A DNA stretch of 41,174 nucleotides from NCBI GenBank assembly GCA_029834535.1, contig JAQMWT010000648.1, forward strand, positions 1 through 41,174, given 5' to 3'. The translations under genes were made by a program, and so were the position numbers. The DNA comes from Chrysophaeum taylorii (taxonomy: Eukaryota > Sar > Pelagophyceae > Pelagomonadales > Pelagomonadaceae). Under the pieces are notes generated by a model. That model did no database searches and had not been told where the DNA came from. It was given only the letters and a program-made list of their open reading frames with translations. This document shows positions 1 through 9,177 of the stretch, in pieces. Position 1 is the first letter of the stretch. Each line of letters opens with the position of its first letter.

Positions 1-86
1 GCCCAGAAATAACAGGTGAGCGTTGGAACGATAACGGTTGAATGTGGTGGTGATGGTTCGTCAGCCTCATCAGCCATGCCTTCTCA

Positions 87-1208
87 TCAAATGATGATAG
101 CGGGTCTGATCGGCATCCCTTGTGGTTTCGGCTTGTGGTGGTTGGTTGATGGCTGATTGACCTGTGAAGATAGCGAGGACAGTAACGCTGGTGGTAACGC
201 CGAGATGGCAGCAGTAAAGAAGTTAGGCACAATATCCGAGGGATTACCCTGCGTGTTGTAGCCACCCATTCTGTAGTAGGTAAAGAGTCGCCGTTGGGGT
301 GTACAGTAGCAAAGTATGATGTGTGGCTCTCACGTAGTTTAACGATCTTCGGTCGAGGATAGATGGTGCTCCTCGCAATAAATGATGTCTCTCTGCGAAC
401 ATCGTTCTTCGTTTAGGCGTCACTATTGTCCTCATAGATGTCGTTCAGAATGTCAGCGGATTGCTCTTGTCTCAAATAACTTGGTGATGTTCGGTCGTAG
501 CTGCCGTGATATTCATTATTCGTCCATGCTTGCGAGTTCACCACGCCTGTTTTGCATTTAAGGTGTGCTTCGTTTGATCTAATAATTTCATGTTAGATCG
601 AGAGGACCGGTCGAAAGTGCGAGGGTAAATTGGACGGTCATGGGACTGTCCAGCAGTTTTCTTGGTGACGTGAGAATCACCAGAACGATAATACGATAGG
701 TCGCTGCGAGAGAAAGGCTGGCGAGCATCGTTAGAGTTACGCAAGCGTCTAGCGTTAAACGTGGAGATGTTCCAGGTTGAGCAGCCAATGGACGCGAGTG
801 TGTTTGCAGTTTGAGTCCGACCTTGTCTGATAGGTCCAGCGTGTTTGTCAGTAGTACTTCGGCTTTGGTTGTGGTCAATCCTGCAACATAAGGTTGCCAA
901 TAAACAGGGCGTTCTAAGCGTCTTTTGTTCGACCCATTTGATACTACACTATATAAGTCTAATGCGCATTCTAAGATATAGCTAGGGTTGGTAGGGTGAC
1001 ACAGTCGTTCAGCGTGTGGCACATGCCGAGATGAAGATCGAGTTTCATACACATAACACCAATCTACCCAACCACGATCGTAACGATTGTTGCTGGTATT
1101 ATCGGCATAATGCCGATGTATCTCTTCATAAATTTTTATACAAAGAGCACCAAAGTCGAATTGAAGGTCAGTCTCTTCCTGGTTAAGTTGGTAAGAGATT
1201 TGCCTAAA
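87..1208 (-). pseudogene. Gag C-terminal region of element D (frameshifted)
   Basis: This continues the gag-like protein whose N-terminal part lies at 1211-2041. After a frameshift near 1215 an open frame runs from 1208 to about 840. It is rich in Tyr, Asn and charged residues and then holds a Cys/His-containing stretch (RLCHPTNPSYILEC near 1000). It then shifts frame again into a Ser/Arg-rich segment (538-840) and a third frame that passes an in-frame TAA at 413-415. The mix of a helical N-part, a Cys/His patch and a basic tail resembles an LTR-retroelement gag, but no canonical CCHC knuckle is seen. The frames near the left edge are uncertain. Protease and pol would lie outside the window. 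Confidence 0.4.
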
Positions 1209-1210
1209 TG

Positions 1211-2041
1211 CTAGGCAGCTTCGAATACCATTACATGGACATACCAGTTAGGATTATAAACAGCAGAGTTAAACTGCTGTTTCAGGTAGGACACATCAGT
1301 AGTCGTAACAGACTCGTAGTGACTAAAGGCAATGAGCATAATGGCTCGAGCCTTGTTGGGTAAATAACTTTTGTTATACACTTCATTGATGGCGGGCCAG
1401 GCCGCAAGTGCTGGTTTTCCAACACTTTCGAGATTGAAGTAAGTATGCAAGAATGTAGCATACGTGTTCTGATAAGTGTGCCAGTCAGCAGCAGTTAACG
1501 AAAACATGGTAACAGGGGCACGAACACGGGTGTCAAAAGCTAATGCTTTCGGGTGCGCGCGATTTAAGATTCGTTCCTCTTCTAAGAAACGGAGATTGAT
1601 TTCAGGGCATAATGCCTTGACTTCATTGTCGTAACAGACAGTAGCTAGCTGAGCTACTCCTGCGTCAGGTAAGTTGGGGGAAGCTTCATTGGTGAAGTGC
1701 CATTCCTGATACTCAGGGGGCAATTCATCAACAGCTAAACGGAGATCAGCAGCCCGATCGGTCTTCCATTCCAGGAAAACGCGATCGAGAATTTGATTCC
1801 GGAGGATCTCGTAGTCCTTGCATGACCGTGTGTATGCTTCGTACGAGTCGTACTCGAGGAAGGCATCGGCACGACTGGACCGTAATAATTGCGTGATCTG
1901 TTTAATTTGCAAGGATAACTTGCGGGTCTGAAGCTGAAATCGATTTCCTTCGTTAAGAAACTCAACTACAGGAGCCTCGAGCTTCAATACATCCGCACCT
2001 GTGATCGCCTTGGGTGCGGCTCGTGCTGCGTGTTCTGCCAT
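1211..2041 (-). CDS. Gag-like protein of LTR element D, N-terminal part
   Basis: An open frame of about 276 codons starts at the ATG at 2041; a GTG at 2131 is also open but has weaker context. It is mostly helical with a basic amphipathic stretch (FQLQTRKLSLQIKQITQLL) and ends at a TAG at 1211-1213, where the protein appears to continue in another frame. I do not recognise a named family. The gag call rests on position: it is the first large ORF downstream of an LTR and primer site on the same strand (2564-2876). Some other single-gene element could also fit. Confidence 0.5.
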   Translation of the reverse strand: MAEHAARAAPKAITGADVLKLEAPVVEFLNEGNRFQLQTRKLSLQIKQITQLLRSSRADAFLEYDSYEAYTRSCKDYEILRNQILDRVFLEWKTDRAADLRLAVDELPPEYQEWHFTNEASPNLPDAGVAQLATVCYDNEVKALCPEINLRFLEEERILNRAHPKALAFDTRVRAPVTMFSLTAADWHTYQNTYATFLHTYFNLESVGKPALAAWPAINEVYNKSYLPNKARAIMLIAFSHYESVTTTDVSYLKQQFNSAVYNPNWYVHVMVFEAA

Positions 2042-2563
2042 GGCAGTTGACGGGGAACCTGTAGGTTCAGTCACGCAGTTGACACTGTCTAGACATTCCA
2101 AGAGGGTCTGTCTATCGGTGTCTATGTACACTCATGCGTTCTCGATGGAAGGATGTCTATTTGACAACTGTGCAAGCTGTGAGTCCAGAGTAGTGTCGCT
2201 AAGCGTAGTCACTCATGGCAGCTGGTTATTTTGGCGCTCTCAAGGAGCTTGTTAGGTGCATTGCCATGGAATGTACGAGTGGACGTACCCAAAATATTCC
2301 ATAACATGTGTGCAAGAGTGCAGGTTAGCCAACTTACACACACATCAACATTAACCTGACAATACGATAATATGAACAGGTGCACACAAGGTTACACGAT
2401 CACGTGTGCAAAATATGCTATATACAGCCCAATGGTAATGGCGTTATATTAACAAGCGTGTTTGCGTGGCGAGGCTGGACCGGCGCGGTAACAGTCCAAA
2501 ACCCATAGGTTACGTGCACGCGTTGACACATGGTTTCTCAGGGACCCGCCTGGGCCCATAACC
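2042..2563 (-). other. 5' leader of element D with candidate primer-binding site
   Basis: There is no convincing ORF here. Reading on the minus strand from the LTR edge, five bases precede TGGGCCCAGGCGGGTCCC (from 2558 down), which starts with TGG as a primer-binding site complementary to a tRNA CCA end should. The rest of the roughly 520 bases up to the gag ATG is leader sequence with no further feature I can support. Confidence 0.35.
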
Positions 2564-2876
2564 TGCAGAGCATTTAGCATGCAGTGGTAAGTCACCTGGG
2601 AAACCATCCCGTCTCATCATGAACGTCTGGAAGGTTAATTCGGGGAATGAAAGGTTATGTTCCCTATATCCTCAGAACACGACAGGCGGCATCTAGAACT
2701 ACACGAGAAAGGATAAGTGTATAGTGCTACATACCTCGGGACTCGCTAGACCATGATGATGAGCTTGAGCACAAATCAGAGGACTAGTTGACTGTGTAGA
2801 AAGGAAGAAGAAAGGTAAGGGAGAGATCACGCTCTCAACGGACGGACAAGGGTAAGAGGCAGCAGATTTCTCTGCA
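2564..2876 (-). repeat. 5' LTR of element D
   Basis: This 313-bp segment has short inverted ends: on the minus strand it begins TGCAGAG and ends CTCTGCA. Its outer edge falls exactly where the RT of element A loses homology to the RT of element B (2877), which marks the insertion point. Its length is close to the 320-bp LTRs of A and B. The partner LTR would lie left of the window, so identity between LTRs and a target duplication cannot be checked. Confidence 0.6.
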
Positions 2877-3961
2877 AAAACTTGCAAATGTCGGTGGAGT
2901 TCATCCGATCCCATCATAATATCGTCGATAAACGCGACCAAGTCCTTATACATCCATGTGGGCAAATCGCTAGCCATCTGCTTACGAAAGTGAGCTCCTG
3001 CTGTTTTTACCCCTAGAGGCAAGCGCAAGAAACTATGGGCTCCAAGTGGACTTACCATCGCAACGGCGTCCTGAGCAGCGGCGTCCAAACGTAGGTTATG
3101 ATAACCCCATCGAATATCAATGCACGTCCGCCAACGGCGCATGGCAAGAAAAGCCAAAGCATCACCTTGACGAATATTCGGCCAACTGTCATTGACCAGC
3201 TGATCATTGAGCTGACGCAAGTCAACTGCAGCACGAAAAGCTTTCGACGTCCCGGCCTCTGCTCCCTTCTTAGGCAGCATCAGTACAGGGAATCCCCACG
3301 GAGAGTTCGCCGGTCGGATGACTCCATCGCGACACCACTCAGTGATCTGCTTTCTGAGACACTCGAGCTTTGCTGGCGTCAACCTATAAGGCGTCATCTT
3401 GATCGGTCGTGGGTTTGCGTCTTTAAATCGTAGAGAAACCGGTGGCGAGTCCACGGGTCTCATAATCGGATCAAAGAAAGCCCACGCGTATTGCACGCAG
3501 TGGCTCAACATCATCTTCGCATCATCATCCAGATGCGGGTTGTCGGGAATTCCCAGATCTCGAACAACCTTTTCGACTTCTTCCTTCGTCGGAATTGCGA
3601 CTTTCATCGCATCATTGTCCTTGACGTGCTCGGGAGTCTGCGGTAACGGTACACCGTCCGCATCGCGCGGCGCATCCTTCCATGGCACATCGAACTTTTC
3701 TTCGTATTTGAACCTCACCTCAGGGTGGCTCTTATTGATCTTTTCACCTTTGACGCGCACATTCGGCTCGCTCCTTACTTTCGGCTCCTGTTCAGGTTCA
3801 GGATCCGGCGGAACGTCCACTTTTGATTGTCGGGAGGGGGGCAGCAGAAGAAGTATGAGCCGTCCCCGGCGCATCTGTTGGAAGCGGAAGCATAGGGGCT
3901 TCTGGCGGTTCCCATTTAGTGGGATCCTGGAGATCATCTTTTGACACCCACTTAACGACAC
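2877..3961 (-). pseudogene. Reverse transcriptase of element A (truncated)
   Basis: This is a Ty3/Gypsy RNA-dependent DNA polymerase. Visible motifs are the proline-rich entry (RPANSPWGFPVLMLPKKG), AVDLRQLN, the LPLGVKTAGAHF block and the catalytic YxDD-type motif AFIDDIMM around 2925-2950. The frame is shifted by one against the upstream MTase. In B the same junction is read through in one frame, so A carries an indel in the C-run near 3830. Homology with B ends at 2877, where the LTR of D begins, so thumb, RNase H and integrase are missing. Confidence 0.9.
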
Positions 3962-5003
3962 GAGTACGCGTATTTAACAGCGGAATCTGTACGTGACGAA
4001 AGGTGGTGTCGGAGATTCGCAAATACTGCTCAAAGGATCGATCTGTCGGGCTCAACGCGGTCGGCAGGACTTCGCCACTTTGGCGGAAACCTCTGGTCAC
4101 GGAGTTGTGCAGATCGACTGCTAAAATCGCAAGAGTGTCTGGAGGGACGACAGACGCTAAATGTTTGAACGAATCTGTCTTAGACAAGCTAGCCCAATCA
4201 TGGTCCACCGGCATCGTGAGCAACTCGGCCGTCATCTCGAGAGTCAAAGGCGGAGTGTCCGAGCGATGCGGTCCCAAACGAAGAGGAACTCGCGTAACGG
4301 TGTAAGCCGTATCTGTTGCTTCTCGGGACGAGCCGAGATTATTCAGCTGGAGCAGGTGGCGTTCATGAGCATAACCTAAAGCTGCAGCAAATTTTTGTTG
4401 CATGTTCACACATGTCTTCGGAGCCTCTTGCAAGTGCAGTGGGTGACTGGAAACCAACAATCGCACGCGAGAGCTCATCAGAGTGGGCGTGATATCATGA
4501 AAATTGACGACGTACACGTAAGGGTGTAAGCGCGCTATATAAGAAATAATGGACGCCTCCTGTTCAATCAGCCACATCATGAAGCCAGCCATTTTGCACA
4601 GCTTCATCGTCCAGTTAGTGGCCGTAACACCCTCGCCAACATCTCTGGATGTCAAGTTGCAGAGTGCTGAATGAACGCAGGGTGGAGACGCTATACACAT
4701 CGACGATGACCATTCCGCTTCAGGCAAATAAGCCTTGATCAATCGGAGGGTCGAGTCATATCGTCCGCAGAGCGTGTGCTGAACCACAGGTATCTTCGGA
4801 AAATTCTTCTGATGAACCTTGTTGGCAGCTGTTGAAGAGTCAAGAGCAAGGACGACTCGAAACGACGTCCCGCACAACTCGTTCGCTCGTTGCAGTCCTA
4901 AAGTACTTCCTCCGGCGCCGCTAAAGAGCATCACAACCTTGCGATACGTGATCGGCACCCAGTGGACCTTTTCAAACCTTCGGCGAATCTCGCCTTCTGT
5001 AAC
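3798..5003 (-). CDS. C5-cytosine DNA methyltransferase domain, element A
   Basis: This is a retrotransposon-encoded DNA (cytosine-5) methyltransferase. In order it has motif I FSGAGGSTLG (AdoMet binding), motif II ALDSS, motif IV ASPPC with the catalytic Cys (4677-4691), motif VI as LIEQE (the Glu of ENV kept, Asn-Val replaced), motif VIII SSRVR, then a target-recognition segment. Motif IX is PLTLEMTAELLTMP and motif X is VVPPDTLA. The spacing between VI and VIII is short. All expected core motifs are present, so an active fold is plausible. It lies between protease/linker and RT in the gag-pol order. The frame is opened by a TAA at 5004-5006 where B has GAA. Activity and sequence preference cannot be read from this. 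Confidence 0.85.
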   Translation of the reverse strand, partial: VTEGEIRRRFEKVHWVPITYRKVVMLFSGAGGSTLGLQRANELCGTSFRVVLALDSSTAANKVHQKNFPKIPVVQHTLCGRYDSTLRLIKAYLPEAEWSSSMCIASPPCVHSALCNLTSRDVGEGVTATNWTMKLCKMAGFMMWLIEQEASIISYIARLHPYVYVVNFHDITPTLMSSRVRLLVSSHPLHLQEAPKTCVNMQQKFAAALGYAHERHLLQLNNLGSSREATDTAYTVTRVPLRLGPHRSDTPPLTLEMTAELLTMPVDHDWASLSKTDSFKHLASVVPPDTLAILAVDLHNSVTRGFRQSGEVLPTALSPTDRSFEQYLRISDTTFRHVQIPLLNTRTRVVKWVSKDDLQDPTKWEPPEAPMLPLPTDAPGTAHTSSAAPLPTIKSGRSAGS

Positions 5004-5618
5004 TTATCGGCATTTCTTTTCCTCCTCGTCAGTTCGTCGGTCGAAATCGTCGTTACCGAGCGATTCTTGACGAGAATTCTTCTTCTTATCAGCAGAAGGA
5101 GACGGCTTCTGCACCGAGCTCAAAAGCATAAGTTCAGGAGCCGCATTGCCTTGAGTAAGATGGCCTGCGACTGAAACAGTGAATGATAGGTTAGCCTTGT
5201 TAGATTCGGCTTCACCATCCTTCGTTATATCGTCGACCGTCTCCGCATTCAGCTCGTCATCAAAAGGAACAATAGCGCCCAAAGCGAGGACTTCACCTTG
5301 AGTAATCACGGTCGGCACATCCTGGGTAGAGGACATCGCCACTGGAGCTGCGAACTTATCATGATCCTCAGGAGAAGAACACATTCCATCGACAACCCCG
5401 AGTTGCTCGTACCCAGAGGACGTAGCAACGAAAACTTACCCGGTTTCCATGGGCTCTGAAAGAGCGACTGGCACGCAGTATGTGCGTCCAGGCTCGACCT
5501 TCATCGTGCGCGCAGCATAGGCTATCACTTCATAGGCATCGCTGTTCGAACTTCGAGAAGGCGTAACTGGAGGGACTCCCCAAGTCGTCGAAGCTCCCGC
5601 TCGTTTCGGCGGTGGACG
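5004..5618 (-). CDS. Linker between protease and MTase, element A
   Basis: This acidic segment joins the retropepsin to the MTase in one frame interrupted by TAG 5619-5621, TAA 5436-5438 and TAA 5004-5006. Part of it aligns with the linker of element C: the stretch METG, stop, VF in A matches LEKGQVF in C, so the TAA falls on a glutamine codon (CAA) there. The final part, with a Lys/Glu-rich run (DRRTDEEEKKCR), is shared with B just before the MTase. No enzyme motif is seen. Confidence 0.6.
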
Positions 5619-6123
5619 CTAGAGGTTTTCAATCACGCACAAGCGAGCGTAGACTCGGCTCTCAACTGTGCTCAGGCTCTTTTGCATCGCATGGTGCTGT
5701 TGCTCATAAACCTGAACTACCACGGGATTGCGCTCGTCATAAGTTGTTATGAACGTCAAAATCGGAGAATCGACTCGTCGATCCTGCACCTTTAACTTCT
5801 TGCGCCCATAGGCGACTTGTGTGCGGAGAAACGCAATGCGATTTCGCGGGTAGTCCACTATGGCTCCCAACACCCGAATATCGCGCGCTACCAGCAAAAA
5901 ATATATGATTAGTATCGGCCACAATAGCAACAACTGGAACGGCCACGTCGTCCGCAAGCGCAATCCGCAATGCGACCCATTTGTGGATAGTCGTCTTGTT
6001 CAATCCTGATCCGCACAGGGTGCGCTCGACTGGAGGATCGCCCCGATCAAGGATGATGCTATCCTTTGCCAGTTTTTCGACCATCCCACGACAAATATAG
6101 GAGACATCAGCCATTCCATCCAC
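5619..6123 (-). pseudogene. Retropepsin-like protease of element A
   Basis: This is an aspartic-protease-like domain of the gag-pol polyprotein. The active-site region reads GVDGMADVSYI instead of the usual D-(S/T)-G-A, and the flap/C-terminal region shows RVLGAIVDYPRNRI, matching the ILG block of retropepsins. The same unusual DGMAD core occurs in element C. The frame shifts at a T-run near 5895 and the ORF stops at TAG 5619-5621. It lies between gag and the MTase linker. Confidence 0.6.
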
Positions 6124-6125
6124 GC

Positions 6126-7315
6126 CTAAGTCGTAGCGAACTTCGGCCCTTCTCGTCGCCTATAAATATGACCACCTATAAACGCAAGTGTAGGGTCCAA
6201 ACAACCGATGGTGATGAGGTATTGCTCGATCTTTTCCCCATCGCTCGGCGAAAGTGCAGTGTGATGACATCGTAACTCCGGTTTCGTATCGCCCGGCATC
6301 TGCATCGTCACCGCTGCCATATCTGGCGTTCCACATCTCGCCTCTGAATCTATATTGGCGCTCGCCGCTTCGGCTGCTTCCTCATTCCCCAGTTTCGCTG
6401 ACAACAAATTCTGACACTTCTCAATCGGAGGCACATATACTTCCTCCTTTGTCTCTTCTAGCAATCGTCGTTTCTCGTCCATCAAATCGGACATTCCCGT
6501 TAACTTTTCCTCCATCGGCGCCGCTGTGGTCTGCTCTGCTGCGACCAAAACTGTATCGGCTAAAACATCGGCTATAACGGTCTCGGGGGGGGGGAAAAGA
6601 AGACGTCGTCCCCGACGTCAACTCAAGAGGTCTTACGCCATCATCGTGAACTGCCCTGCAAGACATGCACATTGACGAATGGGGGGACACTGGAATCTGC
6701 GGGATGGGTTCGTCGGTCTCCGAATCTGAGTCTTCCCAGTAGTGCGAAGAATCCAAAGTAGCATCTGATATTGCTTCCACATACGATGTAGAAGGCCACC
6801 GAACGATCCGAGCGTCGATGGTATTTTGCTCCTGTTGCAAACGATGGCTGCTCGTCACAGCGACATCCGCAACATCATCGGAGACTCGGGCGGGGCGCGC
6901 CGTCGGGTAAACGACAACTCCCGACGATGGCGGCGCGTCGCATAAAGATTGGAACGCGAAAGTTGCGCTCGAATGTCCCGAACTATCCTGATATCGGCCT
7001 CCATCATATTCGTCATCGTGATGTCGATGACGTCGGCGCCGGCGCGAATAGCGACTAGAGCTTCGGCGACGGCGGGGACTCGGGCTGGTTTGAGGAGTAT
7101 GGGCCTTTCGATCAGGGCTCTGGCTTCGATGTCGGCGCGACGATCGTCTAGAAGGCGATCGTCCGTCTCGCTGTCGTGTAGAAGACGACTTTCTATCCTT
7201 GATGCCTCTGACCTCGCTCACCATGGTCGCCATTGTGGTTCCAAGATCGGTGAGGGCCGTTTGAATTTCATTAGAAGGCTCCGATCCGCGCGTGGCGTTC
7301 GCATGAGATGCATCA
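6126..7315 (-). pseudogene. Gag C-terminal, Arg/Ser-rich region of element A
   Basis: This continues gag after a one-base frameshift at 7316. It has a long Arg/Ser-rich tract (for example SPSPRRRRSSSRYSRRRR near 7050), typical of RNA-binding tails, followed by acidic and proline-rich linker. A G-run at 6586-6595 causes a second frameshift into the segment leading to the protease. No CCHC knuckle is visible in this part. Confidence 0.5.
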
Positions 7316-8218
7316 TCACGCTTCGCCCAATCGGAACGCGATATGGGTTGCTTCTTCTGCTTGCGAATACGCTCCCCACATCGCACAGTAATAACGATCC
7401 GGGTCGCGGTTGCAAACCACGCGATTTCCGTGTTCATCTTCATCATGAGTGGTCCGGAAGAATCCGCAGTCATTGCACGTCCTCTTGCACCACAAAAAAG
7501 GATCTCGTAAGATCGGCGGATCCGTATTCCCAGACGGTTTATCCGCATCTTGCTTGGCTTGTTGGTCGGAGCCCATAGCTCGACCTCCCCGCCCTCGCGG
7601 CGGTTTATTCGATTTCGGATTAGGAGGGCCTTGGTCCGTCTCCTCCTCCATCAACTTTCGTAAGTCGTTCTCGAGCCGCGTGATAAGCGCCACCATCGAC
7701 TTAAAAGTCAAGTAACTATCAGGATGTCCGCTCCTCATAGTCCGCACACGGGTCCTCAACTCCTTGGATGTCAACCCACTGATAAGCTGGTCGAGGATAT
7801 CGACATCATCCATCGTGCGGCTGGACACGGAACAAAACACCAGGGCTTCCGATTGGAATCTGGTACAATACGTCTGGACGTGCCGCTCCCCAGACTTCTT
7901 CGGAACTGAAGCCTGGATGACCTTCCGCAGCTTGTCGAGCAGCTCCTGCGGCGTGCTCGGAGGTCGGCAAGTCGATCTAAAGTAATCCAGAATTAAATCG
8001 CAGTACGTCTTATTAAGACGACGGATGCGACGAACCGAGACTCTATGCTCTTCATCGTCAGCATCCAATTTCAAGTAAAACGACGGACCGTGCGGTAGCT
8101 CATCGCAGAGCTCCTCGTATTCCTGCACGTGTTCCTCAAAAATTGGTGCAACGGTGTCCCGTAGATGCACCGATAATAAGTAACGTAATTTAAAAATGCC
8201 CGTGGGTAGCGATCCCAC
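7316..8218 (-). CDS. Gag core of element A
   Basis: This is a helical capsid-like gag of about 300 residues starting at a GTG or just downstream. Its N-terminal block LRDTVAPIFEEHVQEYEEL is repeated in element E at 40880-40950, showing that A and E share a gag family. The C-terminal part holds a Cys/His cluster (CKRTCNDCGFF, then H and C) that may replace the usual zinc knuckle. It ends at a TGA caused by a one-base shift, and coding continues in the neighbouring frame. The long acidic coiled-coil N-terminus present in E is missing here. Confidence 0.7.
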   Translation of the reverse strand: MGSLPTGIFKLRYLLSVHLRDTVAPIFEEHVQEYEELCDELPHGPSFYLKLDADDEEHRVSVRRIRRLNKTYCDLILDYFRSTCRPPSTPQELLDKLRKVIQASVPKKSGERHVQTYCTRFQSEALVFCSVSSRTMDDVDILDQLISGLTSKELRTRVRTMRSGHPDSYLTFKSMVALITRLENDLRKLMEEETDQGPPNPKSNKPPRGRGGRAMGSDQQAKQDADKPSGNTDPPILRDPFLWCKRTCNDCGFFRTTHDEDEHGNRVVCNRDPDRYYCAMWGAYSQAEEATHIAFRLGEA

Positions 8219-8463
8219 TCGCTAAACAGCTTCCACCGTTCAGCTATACCAAATCAATTCCCGGGAGAATGCGCTGCGATTTCCAACTCGCACGCGTGTT
8301 CGTCGTCACTCGGAACGCACGAACACAAACAACGTTCGCGTATATTCTCAACGCAAACCGGTCCACTGGAACTCCGCGTGCTTGATCAGTTTACACGTAC
8401 AAATCCGGACCACGTAATACAATACGTACGGCAACACTCGCTCGTCGGCGACCGATGAAGTCG

Positions 8464-8485
8464 CACGATCTCGTGTACTCCACCA
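8464..8485 (-). promoter_or_regulatory. tRNA primer-binding site of element A
   Basis: Two bases inside the LTR edge the minus strand reads TGGTGGAGTACACGAGATCG. The same site in element E reads TGGTGGAGGATATGAGATTC at the same place. A TGG start, the position just after the LTR and conservation between two elements support a primer-binding site. Confidence 0.55.
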
Positions 8486-8487
8486 CG

Positions 8488-8809
8488 TATGGCGGCACAG
8501 AAAAACCACTCCTGACCCCCGGGTGACTAAGGGGGTACTCACCGACTCGTCCTAGACCTCACTGAACGAGGAAAACACGGACTCGGGGTCGGATATGCTC
8601 GCCACACACCTTGCTCGCGCTCACCAAGCCTCTCAACAAGATGGAGAGATGGTATATTATAGCAAGAATGCTACAAGAATACTGCAAGAATGCTTCTCAC
8701 AAGAGAGAGGTATGATGTCACTAGGAAGGTAGGGAAAGGCGTCCCGTTGAACGGGTATTAAGCCTCGAGAAAGGAGGGTAAGCCTTAGCGGTCAGGAGTT
8801 GCCGCCGCA
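8488..8809 (-). repeat. 5' LTR of element A
   Basis: This 322-bp LTR starts on the minus strand with TGCGGCGGCAACTCCTGACC and ends GCCGCCATA. The plus-strand LTR at 24015-24335 (element B) is clearly the same sequence. The related LTR of E (39149-39487) shows the intact inverted ends TGTGGCG/CGCCACA. It is followed by the primer site and leader (8219-8463) before gag. Confidence 0.75.
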
Positions 8810-9177
8810 GAGACGTTGAGTGTGCCGACTTTGATCTGATTGATGGGGGGGCGCAGCGACCCCGGGGCGGAGCCGAGGCTCCGCTCTTTGCGGCACCTCT
8901 CGAGAAGCCATAGTTTCATGGCGTGACGGCGGCCAGCCGGTTGGCAGCCGGAACGTTCGCAGTGGGGCGGGGTATGGCCGGGGGGCGAAGACGGTAGGTT
9001 ATCGACGAGTTGGTTGTCAGTCACATCGCGGTCTCCTCGTCGCATGGCGACAAGCTTGATGGTCACTCTCCGCCGACCGACCTTTCGGCGCTCCTCGTCT
9101 ACAGGCCCGTGATTCGGGACTGGCACCTGTCGGTCCGGCCTGGCTCCCATGCTCGGGAGAGGTCTGAAGTTAGTTAG
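8810..9177 (-). other. GC-rich flank of element A; possible C-terminal tail of the 552-aa ORF
   Basis: After the TAA at 9178-9180 the same frame stays open for about 120 codons, through 9150-8785, and only closes inside the LTR of A. This may be the original C-terminus of the upstream protein if the TAA is read as sense, or chance openness in GC-rich DNA. No motif was recognised. Confidence 0.25.

Larger units (their letters stand above)
2877..8809 (-). mobile_element. Gypsy retrotransposon A carrying a DNA methyltransferase
   Basis: This is a Ty3/Gypsy element on the minus strand. Its order is 5' LTR (8488-8809), primer site, gag, retropepsin, linker, C5-cytosine methyltransferase and reverse transcriptase. 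RT stops at 2877 because element D inserted there, so RNase H, integrase and the 3' LTR are displaced or lost. Several frameshifts (near 7316, 6590, 6125, 5895 and 3830) and three in-frame TAA/TAG codons make this copy inactive under the standard code. MTase and RT are very close to those of element B, so A and B are recent relatives. Confidence 0.85.

Noticed and set aside
3798..5003. Bacterial restriction-modification system
   Set aside because: The MTase is fused in the order of a Gypsy polyprotein next to RT, with LTRs and primer site; no restriction gene is present.
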